A stretch of 64,000 nucleotides of DNA, from the NCBI GenBank assembly GCA_037974665.1, contig CM075778.1, forward strand, positions 11,397,001 to 11,461,000, given 5' to 3'. Positions within the stretch are counted from its first letter, which is position 1. Each line of letters opens with the position of its first letter. A program made the translations under genes and the position numbers. The stretch is from Ehretia macrophylla. Lineage: Eukaryota > Streptophyta > Magnoliopsida > Boraginales > Ehretiaceae. Below, piece by piece: positions 10,126-25,100 of the stretch. The notes under the pieces are model-generated. The model did not search any database. It worked only from the letters and a program-made list of their open reading frames with translations, and was not told where the DNA came from.

Positions 10126-13100
10126 ATGGAGGTTGATATGGAGAACTCAAGTAGCCATTACGATCCCAAAGATTTAAGCACCAGAGAACGCTTTCGCCGA
10201 TACGGGTACGCCTTTAACTTTTTGTAATTTCTATTCTTTTATTATATTAAAAAATGCTCAAGTAATATTATTCAATTTTAGCCAAAAATTGTAGTTTTTT
10301 TTTTTTTTTTTTCTTTCTTATATTTTTTCTGCAATTTATTCGTGAATCGACTGACATTTTGCTTATAATTGGAATTTGAACCGTGCGAAAATTCATGAGC
10401 TTTTGCGATAGACTCGTGCTTGCACTATTTATATGCGTATCGAATTGTCGATGCGTATTCAGAAGTTGCTGAAGCAGGAGAAAAACAAAAAAAAGGAAAA
10501 AGAAAAAAAAAAGGAAAAGGACTAGGGCAAGAGGTTTGTATTATGCATTAACAATCTGATAGGTAGCTACCGAAGTTTTAGCTTAGTTTCAGTAATTATC
10601 TGGCTTACTGATCCCGGATAACATTTCCGGTTAGGTCCACGACTTTTTGGTGCATTATTCTATTTATTGAGTGGACAGTATCGTTGTGGCTGTGACACGT
10701 GGCTGTTCGAGTCGTGAAAATAGCTTATTGTGAAAAAGTAAGGTAAGGCTGTGTAGAACAGACCCAAAGTAGGGTCCGATCCTTTCCTAGACCCCATATG
10801 CAATGGGAATTTTTATGCTGGGCTGTCATTTATGTTTTTTATAGCGTATGTTGACCAAAGTTTAAATTGCATATTCTATTATTTGTTGCTAATTTATATG
10901 TTCCTGTGGCTAGAATTCACTTATATGATTCTATTGATATATGTTGATCATTGTTCTTGTGGTTTGTGGAATCTCTTGCACGTTTGTGATCGGAAGTAAG
11001 TAGTATTTTTTATTTGGCATGTTAGCATTAAAGAATGTGTTATATGCAGGAAAAGGACTTCAACTTCAAGCCTATCGCCCAACCATGACAGTCCAGCTTC
11101 AAGGCTGGATGAAGTCAGGTCAAACGCGGCACTTTTCCTTGAAAATATCAAACATGAGGTGGAGAGCCTTAGCACTGATCACGGAGGGACACCTTCAAAG
11201 AGGAGACCATCCATTGACAGTCATGGGATGTCTGAGGCGGAATTTGGCCTTGATTCCCTACGTCGAGGTGGAGTCCATTCACTAAAAGCGTGCAAATTGG
11301 AGGATGATGCTGTGGTAGATAGCATAGACAGCACATTCTCTTTATTTGCTTCTCTACTCGATTCTGCTCTCCAAGGTGCCTAAGATTTGCTCTCAAATGA
11401 CATTTGTACCTTTCTCTTTTGCCTATATGATGCTGTGGTAGATAGTGACTAGTTGCAGTAATTACTGTTAGGCGAACCATGTCAAACATTATTGGTGTTA
11501 AAGAGTTGGGTATAATTGATTTCTGTTTCTGATTCTTCCAAGAATATTTGTGATAATTGTCAGGTTTATAGGCAACAGAGTAATCAATACATGATATATG
11601 TTCTTCATTTGATGCAACAGAGTAATCAATATTGCAACCAATACATGATATATGTTCTTCATCTGATGTAAAATTAATGATTATTGTGCATCGAGGATCA
11701 TCTTTGTCCAATCAGTTTCTTCCTTAGCAAGCCTATGATGTATAAGAATCTTATTTTAAATTGTTCTCTGACAGTTGGCTCTGGTATGCTGCAGGGTTGA
11801 TGTCTATGCCTGATTTGATATTACGATTTGAGAGTTCTTGCCGTAATGTGTCAGAGGCTATAAGGTTTGCCTCTTATACTCAAGATAACTAGTGTCTTCG
11901 TGGGTCAGTATAGCAGAAAGAACTCGAAGCTAGACATATTTTGGCAACTACAGCCTTTGCTCTTAATCAGACTTTCCCACACTTTATTTCTATAGCAAAC
12001 ATGTTGAAATGCATTATCGACATTTGACAGTACAATGGAATCTCCTGTAGGTATGGCTCCAATGAGAGACACAGAATCCTCGAGGACAAATTGACGAGAC
12101 AAAAAGCTAAACTATTACTTGATGAGGCTGCCTCCTGGTCTCTTCTGTGGTATCTATTTGGCAAAGGAAATCAACGTTAACCTTTATATGTTGCTATTCA
12201 TTGTTGGCAACCTTGATTTTTATGTGTTCTCTTAAGCATTTGCAACAATCCTATATGTTAAATTTCTTATGTGAATGTGGTGGTGTTTGTTTGGAAACTG
12301 ATCAGTAGATAATGTGCATTTGTTCATTAGATTCTAGAAGCACCATTGCACACAAATTTCTGCAACAAAAGAATGTTTCATGTTGTATAAAGAATTACTA
12401 TTGATAGATCACTTGATTCATACTGCATCCATGTGCAGATTCATTAACAGTATGCTTTCTGAATTTCTTGTGTATTCTGAAATTTTTTTCCTGTTCTTGC
12501 AGGAAACGAAGAAATTCCTGAAAATTTAATCCTGGTGATGTAACATTTTTGATAAACCATTGATAATTATTCATCCATTATTGATACTCCCAAAATGTCT
12601 TGATGTTGAGCTGCACCTTTTGCACAGATCCCCACAACTTCCCATTTGGAAGCTTGTCAGTTTGTTGCAGCAAATCATACGGCACAATTATGCCTCCGGA
12701 TTGTTCAGTGGCTTGAAGGATTATCCTCTAAGGCCCTTGATTTGGATAATAAGGTAGTGACTTAGTAAATGATTATGTTGGTAGTATTTATCACAAGCTT
12801 ATGGCTACCAGTAATTCTGAAGTGAGCTTCTCATTAATAGCATAACTCCTGCACTTTGTATTTGTCAATGAAATTTTAGAAACTTTATTTTCGATTTATT
12901 CCTTTTATATCTCATAGCAGTCTTGATAAATTAGCAAAAAACAAATAAAAGGAAGTTCTATCTCAAGTAGTCGTATGTTGCCCGTGACTGCTTCACGCAC
13001 TGTTTTTGGCGACAAAAGCTTCTTGTGAGCTGGTATCTCCCTCTTATGTATATACACACTCATCTATATTTGTGTGGCGAACTCGTTTGGTGCATGTCAA

Positions 13101-16100
13101 ACTTGAACTCTTTGGGATTTTAATATACGTATCTCATACTGATCTTGTGTTGGCTTGTGACATCCTGCATCTAACTGTTTGTGGGGTTACAACCTTATTA
13201 GAAGCTTGGTGAACGTAGTAATTGACGGACATGTAAACATAACTAAGCAGGTTTTCCTATGGTTGATGCCAGCTTGAAGTGCTAATGGTTTGAGGTGGGT
13301 TATGACATTCAATAATCAAATGGATCAAGAATAATTACAGGTTTCATCAACTTGATGGAAGTAGAACTAAGGAAATGGTGCTTGATTATTGTCAGTGCTT
13401 TAAAGGGTGGAGGCACGATGCAAGGCATAAGCTCCACATATTGTCTAAGTTTCTATTTTTAGTTTAGAAACCAATTGATACAAAAAATTAGAATTGCCAT
13501 AATATAAATCAATATTTAGATAAGAAAAGAATACATTATACCAATTCAAAGAAACACCTATTATGAGATTGATGAAGTCTTCATAGCTTAAAGAATCTCC
13601 ATACTAGAGAATGTTTGACTTCGGCGCTGAAAAATTAACCATGTTTCGTGTTTTCCAGATTAGGTTATATTCTCTTAACAACCCTTTGCCAGCAGTTGTT
13701 TTCATTGTTGAGTTGCTATAATATGAGGAAATCTTCATCTGATATTTTGCTTTTAGTGATACACTTTCTACTTTTCAGGTCCATGGCTCTCATGTTGGTA
13801 CTTATCTTCCTACATCTGGAATTTGGCATCATACACAGAGACTTCTAAAGAAGGGTGCCTCAAATCCACAGACAGTGCATCACTTGGATTTTGATGCTCC
13901 AACGCGGGAGCATGCTCAGCAACTACCCGATGACAAGGTACTCTCTTGCAAACAAGTGCTAACAACCTTTGCATATCTTTGCTTCTCTATCCATCACCTA
14001 CCTAAATGACTTGTAGTGTTGATGGATCTTTGAAGTTGTGAAATCCATTCAGGATAAATGCTAAAATATGCTTAAAAAAGCTGACTTCAACTTTGGGTTT
14101 TGTTAGGAGAACTCGCCCCGTTTGCCGTTAGGCACATGTCACTTACATATGGTGTAGCGGAGAGGACTATAGATATATAGTATTCAGTAGATTCATATCC
14201 CCAATACTCTTAATTCTTTTTTGGTGTACACAAAAAAGGGAAAAAAGTGTTTTGAGGGAGCAGATTGTGTAGAGTGCCCCTACAAAAGCTATATATGGGT
14301 GTGTCTCAATGATTGGGTCAGCATAATTGTTTGCTTATGCCAGATCAGTAGGCTAAGCCCTGCTTCAACTGATGGTGATTGAAGGGAACAATACCCCTAA
14401 ACATCCTCCTATGAACTTGGTGGTATATCCCCTATTTGTATTTGCTCATTTCTGCATGAGCATATTCATTTATGAATTGTCTCGTATCTCATGATTTTAG
14501 AACTTAGAAAAATACTAGATGTTGTTTGAAGTTCAAAACAGGAGCTTTCTTGTGCTAAGTAATGGTGAATTCCCACTTCAAAATTCTTGTGATGTTTGGT
14601 GAACCTGCTGGACTACTGGCTTTTGTAGAGGTTGCAAACTTTGACTATGAATCCAAGAGTCCATAGGAGAAAGTTCATATAGAATCCTCATAGTGTAAAG
14701 TATATCCGTTGTCCCTTCTTGCCACCTTTGTACTTAGGCTGTACCTGATGCTTTCTTAAATAATACCTATGATTAACAAAAAGAAAAAAAGAAAATCCCA
14801 ATTTAGTGTTACTGTGTCCTCTCTGGGATGTTTCAGTGAGGCCTTTTATTGTTGGGATACCATATATTGATTTTTCAATAATGTCACAAGAAGCATTCTA
14901 CGCCCTTGTGGTTTGCTAAATATGCAAGTCATCTCCGTTTTTTAACCCCGAAGTACTCAAAATGCCCACATATAAAACCTTTCTAACTTATGCTTAAAGT
15001 TAGTAGGTGATGTCATTTTGGGTAATTTTTTGCAGGGTTAGATGCATCATTTTCGAAACCTTGAGGAAGTAAAATCATGTTTTAGAAGACTGGACATTTA
15101 GCAAACAACATAAAAGTAGAATGTATTTTGCCCCAAATTAAAGAAGTAAGTGTTTTTCAAGGTATTACAAGTTGCACTATTAAGCAACTCTTTTACCATA
15201 CACTTCAAGTAAATGTGCAAAGGAGGTTCCAGAATCAATAAGAGATAAAGTAAATGATTATTTGTCGGTATAGTTTGTTAATAGTGATGGTGAAAATACA
15301 ACATCTTTTTTCTCATAAAAGCAATATTTCATTTCAACAAGTATCAATTTTGAGGCCTAATAAGTTTCTATTGATACACAGAAACAAGATGAATCCCTTC
15401 TTGAAGATGTCTGGACTCTAATGAGGGCTGGAAGACTTGAAGAGGCATGCAAGCTTTGCCGATCTGCTGGACAGGTATGTCAGCCATTTTTACAGACAAT
15501 ATTTATCTTTCAACTTCTTCATTTATATAAGACACATGCATAGAAAATAACACAACATATCATTTTCGTTTTTGTACTTCTTTATATCTTTCATGGATAG
15601 CCATGGAGGGCTGCAACTCTCTCTCCGTTTGGAGGCCTTAGCCATTTCCCATCAATTGAATCGCTAGTAAAAAATGGCAAGAACAGAACTCTGCAGGCCG
15701 TTGAACTTGAAAGTGGCATTGGTCATCAATGGCGTCTTTGGAAATGGGCTTCCTACTGTGCATCAGAGGTAACTCAACTTCCATTATCCCCTTAGAGTAA
15801 GTTCCAAAAACATATCTGTCACATACTCATTCTGTTTTCCTTCCGTTCATGTTTTTTGACTTGCTATATGTAACTCTAGTCTCTATGGAAACTGTTGACC
15901 TCCGCAACAAACTGTTTGGGACTTCGTATCATTTTGCTAGAAGCATGTTGAGTTTTGGAAACTGATATGTAATTCTAACTCAATTTTAATTAAGAGCACT
16001 GATTTTTCGTTTACAAATATTCAATTCACATCATCTTTTAATTTTCTTTTTCCTTTAATCTAATGACTTGTTCTTTATATATATATTGAAGAAAATTGCA

Positions 16101-19100
16101 GAGCAAAGTGGTGCCAAGTTTGAAGCAGCAGTTTATGCGGCCCAATGTAGTAACTCGAAACGGATACTGCCAATTTGTACAGACTGGGAGGTATTTTATT
16201 GCTTTTAATTATGCCAGTATTTGGGAACATCTGCCATTTGATTTCTGCATCTTCAGAAATTACCTTCATGTGTGTCTGTACGGGGTGCTATCTGCGAAAC
16301 CCTGACAAGGGTAGATGGTTAGTAGTTTGTGTATGAAAAAGCTAATTGTCAGGCTTGCTGAAGCCTGCCAATGTCTTTCTCAATTTTGGAAACATTAAAT
16401 ACCACAAATGTCACAGTTACTTCAAAATTAGGAACTCATTGAGTTGATGGTTATTGTTTTAAGCAACCTGAGAAAGTTCCTTTATGATTGCTAATCAATT
16501 ATCTGGTTATGCAAAATTTACCTGCAATCTTATTGTATATTTGAGGTTTGTTATCTTCAAGACCGAAGAAACCTTTCATAGAGCTGTTGCTGTTGTTGAG
16601 CTCCATTCTAATGTCGTTCCATTCTTCTAAACAACGTATTATGATAGATTCTTTAAACAGAAACTGGTTAATTTTAACTTGTGAATAGATTTTGTCTATA
16701 AGAATATAGCATTACTTACTGAAAATTTAGAGAATACAACGTTCTTTGATACTTCACTTAAAACTGCAGGAATATTAAGTAATTATTTTTCTTATTGTTT
16801 ATTAATATTTTGGTGGTTGAACTGCTTATTTGTGGCATACACCCATCTATAGATGTAAGAGTGGTTCTCTCTGTTTTCAGTCTGCATGCTGGGCAATGGC
16901 CAAGTCATGGCTTGATATCCAGGTTGATATGGAATTGCTGCGGTTGCAACCAGGTGGGATGGATCAGCTTAAAAATCATGAAGAAGCAATTGAGAGAAGT
17001 CCAGGGAAAGGAGATGGCACTACTCAGCAAATAGTTGGGCCAGATAGTTGGCCACTTCAAGTACTGAACCAGCAACCTAGAGACCTGTCTGCTCTTCTTC
17101 AGAAGCTCCATTCAAGGTCAAGATGCCCTGCTATTTCACTGAGCCTATTCTTAATTGGCATTTCCCATAATCTAACTTTTAAATATTCTGTATGCAATGT
17201 AGTGATATGGTGCATGAAGTTGTTACTCGAGCATGCAAGGAACAACAAAGGCAAATTGAGGTAACTGTCTGTCTCAAACCTACTTAGCTTATGGTAAGCG
17301 CCATTATTAAGACTGTGGAAAAGAAAGTGAAAGCGAAAGCCACATGCATTTGTTTTTTGTTTCGAGATTTGCCCAATAAGGTGGTCTTTCTCCTTGTCAG
17401 GCAGAAGGATTCCTTGATCTTTTGTCTTTGCATAATCATGCATGTTTAGCAAGGATCTTATAAACAGTCATGCCTCATTAAGTTTATCTCGAGATTATGT
17501 TCTTTGCTTTGCTTACTGGTAGATTTGGGGCATACAATATATCATGATCCATATGATTTTTTGTCTTTGCATAATCATGCATGTTTAACAAGGATCTTAT
17601 AAACAGTCGTGCCTCATTAAGTTTATCTGGAGATTATGTTCTTTGCTTTGCTTACAGGTAGATTTGGGGCATACAATATATCATGATCCATATGGCACTT
17701 GAATGCAAGCATTAACCATGCATACTTGGTCTAAGCCTGAAGGAAAATATCTTGTGAACAATGAATGGCATTTTATTCAAAATGTGCAGGAAATAGTTTG
17801 TAAAATGTTTACATAGTATGTAATGGACAATTAAGCTATAGGATAGGCGTTATTTTGGAATGGTTCTATAATTTGTAAACTTTAACAACAGCATGATCAG
17901 TTTCAACTGCATAGATGGGAAAGGTCTCTGAAAGAAAGCATCTACAAAGATATCTTTTGTGTGTCTCTGTGTATCTTAATTGCTAGAAGGTATAGGCTTA
18001 GCAGCTCGGAAGCTACAGGTCTAGAGTGCTCTTTAAAGTTGTTCAAAGATATAGGCCTAGAGCATGATCTTGTTTCTGTTATTCAAAGATACAGGTCTTA
18101 AGCACGTTCTCTCTCTCTCTCTCTTTTTCTTTCCTTTTTTTTTCACTTCATTTTTCTATGGTCATCTAAGAAGCTGCTCCTTGCTTTATCATAAAAAAGG
18201 ATAAACGTTATATCCTTAGTGTATTTTTCACTGTTGCTACTCTTGAAATTTCTGATGCGTGAGTGGGGGACTCCCATTCTATGATTGTGCAAGTTTTATT
18301 TGCAACTTAGTAGTCTGTGATCACTAACCAACACTTCTGAACAGATGAGTCTTATGTTAGGAGATATCCCAAGTTTGCTCGAACTCATATGGTCATGGAT
18401 TTCTCCTTCACAAGATGATGAAAACCTCTTCAGGTAAACTGTTGCTTTATGGCTTTGTTTATGGGCTTCAGGTTAAGTTTGCTGTAGTAGTTGGTTGTGC
18501 ATATCCGTCCTCTATGCTTGTGACATTTCTCCTTTGAGAGTTGAGACCTCTGTCCAACGCCAAAGTCCTGTTCTGTTCTCGGGAAAGCAGGGGACTCATA
18601 AAAACCGTTTGTGATATTTTTTCATGTCTCCCTATGAATTACAAATTTTGTTCCACTTATCCTTGATGGGCCACCAAGAATTCCACACTTCGTAAAAGCT
18701 AAGGCTGGTTCCTTCATGCATCTTGTGAAAGAATTTCTTTATTGGGGATGCAGCACATATATGTAATATATATAGTGGTTTCGGTACATCTCCTGGTTGC
18801 GAAAGCAAATTACATGTCTTATATGCCGGGCATACAATCCTTTTTTAGGCCTCATGGAGACCCTCAGATGATGCGGTTTGGTGCGCACTTAGTGCTTGTG
18901 CTTAGGTATCTCCTTGCTGATCAAATGAGAGATGCTTTCCAGGAGAAGATAATGACAGTTGGTGATCTCATTCTTAACATGTAAGAGTTTCTCTTCCTTT
19001 TGAAATTTACTGGAGCTTCTATACATTCATCTTTTTAGTTCGCTAATCCAAAACTGTTCTGGAAATGGATGATAATTAGACAAAGTTGGCCCTCTGGATT

Positions 19101-22100
19101 AACATCAATCAGTTGCAAAAGTATTCTGAATATTAATGATTAGGAAGTATGTTTTTTTTTTCCTTTATTTTCACATGTGTAATTAAGGGGCCGACTGCAT
19201 TATATTTGTATTTGTCCTCCATAAAAGATTTATATTTCATTTCTCTCTCTCTTTTTTATTTGTTTATTTAAAGGAAAGATAAGTGGAAAGTTATCTGGAA
19301 GAACATAATTAAAAAAACCACCATACTGTAGGCTGCAAACCTTGTAATCGATAACATTCACAAACAAATATATTGGAATTTAGGTTTTCTGAAGTTTTTG
19401 CTTTTCAATTGTCCATGATTTTCGCATTATCAACTATTGAATCATGTGGGTTTCTTACAATTTAATTTGCTTTCTGGAAATAGGAGTTGACTATTAACCA
19501 TTGGACCCCTTGGACATGGGAGTTGACTATTAACTGTTGGACCCCTTAGACAGTTGCATAAATTAGTAGATATACCAGTTTGTCCAGGAGCCCTATATTC
19601 TAAAATATGAAACAACACTATTCTGTTGGATTTAATTTGGGTTTTGCAGGTCAATTGCCAAACTCATCCATGATGTTTTAACTTATTGATTTTTAAAAGT
19701 TTCTGATTGTTAGCATAAAAGTTCGTTATTTTTCTGGACTTTTCTCTAAGTCAGATCAAGTAACTTGCTGATGCAACAATGTTGTTGAGTTATAGCAACA
19801 GGGCTGTCTAAGTTGGAGTGACATAACCTGTCATCTTGACTTCATGGATGATATTTCAGGTATGCAATGTTTCTATTTACAAGACAACACGAAGAGTTGG
19901 TTGGGATCTATGCTTCTCAGCTTGTGAATCATCGTTGCATAGATCTCTTTGTCCATATGATGGAGCTTAGATTGAATAGCAGGTCGTCTTCAAATTTCAG
20001 CATCTTGTTTAGTTATTTGATTTTATTCTTTTCCAATTTGAATGTGATATTATTGATTATGGTTTAAGCATTTGCAATAATAGAGATTTTGATATTGAAG
20101 CACTTACTTGGTCTTGGTTTCTTTGCCATATTTCTTGCCTTTTTGACCTTTTGAGAAGGGAAGGGGAGAAGGTGGTAGTTTTGCATGGTGTGCTCGTCAC
20201 GCTTCCATGTTATTTGCTTCCTCCAAAAAGGTGCATAGACAAAACAAAACATTGGTGGTAGCTGCACTTTGATGTTAATTGTTAAAAAGGGCAATGCCAT
20301 CTGGAATTTGTTTGGTTCCAATATCCAGTGCATTATGACACATCCATACCATCCAATTCTTGGTACACTTTGAAGCACCAGTCGGAGTCTAGGAGATAAA
20401 TGTACATGCTTAATATATATACTAGAAGGAAATTATGTATGCCTTATGAGGATAATTTTCTTTTTGGAGTTGGGCAAATTATATCCACTTATAAGGGACG
20501 CTTTTGTGCGTATTCATATATGGAAAGCTAACTGAGGTATGTCTAAGACTTTAGTATAACTCAAACACTACTGATATTTGTACAAAAGGATATCACTGGT
20601 AGTGGCATTTTTCAGGCCTGTGAGAAATTCTGTCAATGCATTCGACAAAGATTTTGATATTAAAGCTGACAAGTGAAATGCTGCCCTATACATTCCTTAA
20701 TGGAGCGAACCATTATTTCATCATTATGAGGTTTCCTGCTGTTTCTAGTGATTACTGTTGCAGATGTTTTGCTAACATTGTGTTTCATCTTTTTACTGAC
20801 GCCAGTGTGCATGTCAAATACAAGATCTTCCTCTCTGCGATTGAGTACTTGCCATTTTCTCCTGGAGACAGTTCTAAAGGCAGTTTTGAAGAAATTATTG
20901 AGAGGTCTTCTTCATTATCTGAACAGATAATTTTAAAACATGCTAGAGACAATAATCTGTTCATTCTAATTACTATAATTTTTTTGGAACAGGGTTTTGT
21001 CAAGATCTAGAGAAATTAGAGTTGGAAAATATGATCAGTCATCTGATGTTGCTGAGCAACACAGGTTGCAAAGTCTTCAGAAAGCTATGGTCGTTCAGTG
21101 GCTCTGCTTTACACCTCCTTCCACAATCAATGATGCTAAGTCTGTTAGTGCCAAACTACTTCTTCGCGCATTGATGCACAGGTAGTTCCTTCTTGCCCTC
21201 CTTTTACTGATTAAAGTTAGCTAAACATAGTGGAGCCTCAAGGATCTGTTCTGCTTCTGATGTGACTTCAGTGAATAAAAACAAGAAACATGAACAATTA
21301 TAACCTGGGCCACCAAAATTTGGACCGAAATCATGAGTAAGATAAAACCAAAGTAAACCAAACCAAGCATTGTACCACTAGGTGGGGTTTGCTATATGGA
21401 TCTAACAATGCCACTCTTTTTCTTTCGAGAGACGTCTCCTCCGTTACCTCCATACAAGCAAAGTCTTGCCTAAGAGGGGTAGAGGAAGACCTAACATGAG
21501 TAAGATAAAGTAGTTTTTTATTTTTAGATCCTTTCTAGCTTTGCAGAAGATAAAGCAAGTTCATTCATGTTTCTTCCAAAAGCAAACCATATCATGAAAA
21601 ACAAGGAAAAGAAGTGGATGCTTGCCCCTTTCTTTAGGAGGGAAGAAAATTCCAAAGAAAATATAAAAACTTTTGTATTTTTCAGCTCCTGTAGATGAAC
21701 GGGGTACTGATGTATTGTATCTTCATTCACCTAGTTCAATATCAGCTAGCTGGTCTGTCTCCTTATCCATTTCTGTTTTAAGATGTCCCAACAACTTTAT
21801 GTCATCTGTCGGGCTTGGGCTTGCAATTTATGGTGCAAGTATGATGTCTTATAGCTGGCATTCAAACGTAGCCCTCAAATATTCATAACTTTCTGAAGTG
21901 AAAAATGACGAGTCTCTGAACTGAGCATCCATGCTCTCCCATTAAATTAAGTTAAAGAATTTTAGAATTTACTCTCATTTCACCATTTGTCGAATTTGAG
22001 GGGGTGATTGGCAAGTATGGTCTCCTAGGTTATTATAATTCCTAACTGACTTTCAAGTAAGGCAGCTTTCTGTGTTAACTTTTTCTCTGTTGTGAATTTC

Positions 22101-25100
22101 TTTTGGTTGAATTTTTACATGTTCTCTCCTCTCTCTCACACATTCACTCACTCTTCCTCAGTTGTGGATTGCTGTAGGTACTTGTGTGTGTGAAATGGTG
22201 TTACTCCTATTGTTCCAGTGATTTAGCTATTTGGTGATGTATCAACTCAATTGTTTCTGAATTGCTTGTGTCCTACCAAAAAAGATTTCTTTCCACAGAA
22301 TTACCATCAATCAGCCAACACCACCACCACCACCACCACCACCACATGTACACACGCACACGCACCACGCACCACGCACCAGAAAAAGAAAAGAAGAAAG
22401 AAAAATAAATAGGAGAAGAGGAGGAGAAAAATGCTATCTGTTTACCTAAGTTATATGCTTCAGAGTGCATCCTTACGTTTTTCGCCTCTTATGTGGTTGC
22501 GATGATTTTTGTTGCAACTTCTGAGTGCCTACTTACTTTTTTTTGTCTCTCATGTGGTTGCAATGAATTTTGTAGCAATGTACTCTTCCGGGAGTTTGCT
22601 CTTATTTCCATGTGGAGGGTGCCAGCAATGCCCATTGGGGCTCACACATTGCTTAGTTTACTTGCGGAGCCTTTGAAACAGCCAACAGAAATCCTTCTTT
22701 CTATTGAGGATCCTGACGTTTCAGAGAATTTAAGAGAGTTCCAGGACTGGGTATGCTTCTAAAACCTATTGTTTTTTTGCTTCTGTAAACTAATTTGTGG
22801 CGGCCTCTTAAATTGTGGCCTCTCATTTTGTGGCTTCAACTACTTTTGATGATTAGAGTGAATACTACTCTTGTGATGCAACCTATCGCAACTGGCTCAA
22901 AATTGAGTTAGATAATGCGGAGGTTTCTCCCCTTGAACTCTCAGTTGAGGAAAAGCAGCGAGCAGTTTCAGCAGCCAGAGAAGCTCTGGATGCATCACTT
23001 TTACTGCTACAAAGTAAGACAATGAGCTCTATATTTCTTGGAAAATATATTTTTGGATTTAATGAATGATGTGCTACCAATGTCATATCTGATAGCAACG
23101 CTTCTGACAACCTGATTTTCATACATTTTAGGGAAGGAGTCTCCTTGGTTAATTCCCACTCAAGATCGTATCTACGAATCAGAGGATCCTGTATACCTGG
23201 AATTGCATGCCACTGCAATGCTCTGTTTACCTTCTGGAGAATGTTTGTCTCCAGATGCCACTTTGTGCACAACATTAACGAGCGCGCTCTATTCTTCAGT
23301 GAGTGAGGAAGAAGTGCTACATCGTCAGCTTATGGTATGACTTGATTGTTCTTCTTTTCTAAGCATCAAATAGATGGAAGAGACAAAAAGATATGCACTT
23401 AAATTTGCGACGTTAGGAACTTAATGTGGTCCACTGCTTTTGACTTGTAACGTTTATGAAGATTTACCTTTCTCCAATTATTTAAAAGCTTCAGATATCT
23501 GGCGTGCCAGCTATTCTGTCCAAGGGCTAGACTTCACAGCCCAAATGAGATTGAAGATCTCTGTAATGACTATCTTGCAACGACTATCATGGTTTTCTTT
23601 CAGTGTTTCAGATAATAGAACTGCTGTTTGAATCAAGAGAATATATTTTGTTTGAAGTCAAATGTCCATGTATTGGCAGGATTTATCATATATTTCCCTA
23701 ACCTAATTATAATTAACTTGTCTGCTGCTCTTTTATGCAGGTTAATGTCTCTATCTCACCAAGGGACAACTACTGCATTGAGATCGTCCTTCGCTGCTCA
23801 GCAACAGAGGGTGATGGATTTGGTCCACATGAGCTCAATGATGGTGGTATTCTTGCCACTGTGATTGCTGCTGGGTTCAAAGGTATTGAATTTTTACCAT
23901 ACAGAACCTTTGCTTTTAGACTAGTTATTATTGTATGAAATGCTTTGTGCTGTTGTTCATGGAGTTATGATAAGATTGACAGGTTAATATTAGCACAGTA
24001 TGAAGGCTGCACACTGGGTAAATGCTTCTGGCGTCCCTGTCCTCTTTTTCCTTTTTCTCTTTTTCATGCACGTGGTAGTTCACACCCTACCCATAAACAT
24101 TACCATCACTGGAGCACCCTATCAACAGATCTCCTTTCTTTCCCTCTTCCTTCTGTTTATACCATGACATTATAGCCATGAAGGCTTGCATCTTCCTCTC
24201 TGATAGACAACTAAGCAGCAGGTAAATAGCACAGAAGCATACAGATCCCAAGAATCTCACGTACACAGAACAGATAAACATCAGACACTTAACAGATATA
24301 GACAGATCAGATGGGGCAAATGTATATACTTGGATCTCAAAACACCCGATATCTGTTCACATAGACAGGAAAATCTAATTAAATATGTAACTTCAAAATC
24401 ACTTTGGAGTTGTCCTGGGACTTTTCTGATCTGCCTGGTTTATTGACAGCTGTAATTTGTGACAGCTATTCTGATGGTTAATATATTTATACAATTTGTC
24501 ATCAGCCGAATTTCAAGGATGGTTAAATTGTACTGTACATGTAATGGGATGCTATGTAGCATACTGATCCATGGTTAAACTTAATCCCTGACATTTTTAA
24601 CTGTGTTTTTTCACTTCAATCTTCCATTTCAGGGGAGCTTGTCCGATTTCAAGCTGGAGTGACATTGGAGATCTCTCGACTAGATTCTTGGTATTCAAGT
24701 GTTGATGGCTCTTTGGAAGGCCCAGCTACTTACATAGTTCGGGGCCTTTGTCGTAGATGTTGCATTCCTGAAGTTGTTCTTAGATGTATGCAGGTAATTT
24801 TGTCAAAATTAACCAGCAAACCAGTTTATATTTAGTGATAAATTCGCGCAAGAATTGTGCAGCTCCCTGTTCAATTAAGTCTGTTATGTAGAGGAGGAAC
24901 TCGTTAGGAAGTGGAAGTTACAAACAAGCAGCACAAGCATATATTACCATGTCTTACCTTCTTTCTCCTTCTACTTTAGGTTTCAGTTTCGCTCATTGAG
25001 TCCGGTCATCTAACCGAAAGCCATAATGAGTTGATTGAAATAGTTACCAGTGCTGAATCTGGCGTTATTCATTTGTTTAGTCAGCATCAATTGCAGGTAA

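Noticed and set aside
11169-11711. 180-codon open frame on the minus strand
   Set aside because: It is antisense to NUP107 exon 2 and the following intron, has no family signature, and the plus-strand exon is certain.
22273-22470. Minus-strand frame with a tryptophan run
   Set aside because: It is an artefact of the (CAC)n microsatellite in NUP107 intron 17.
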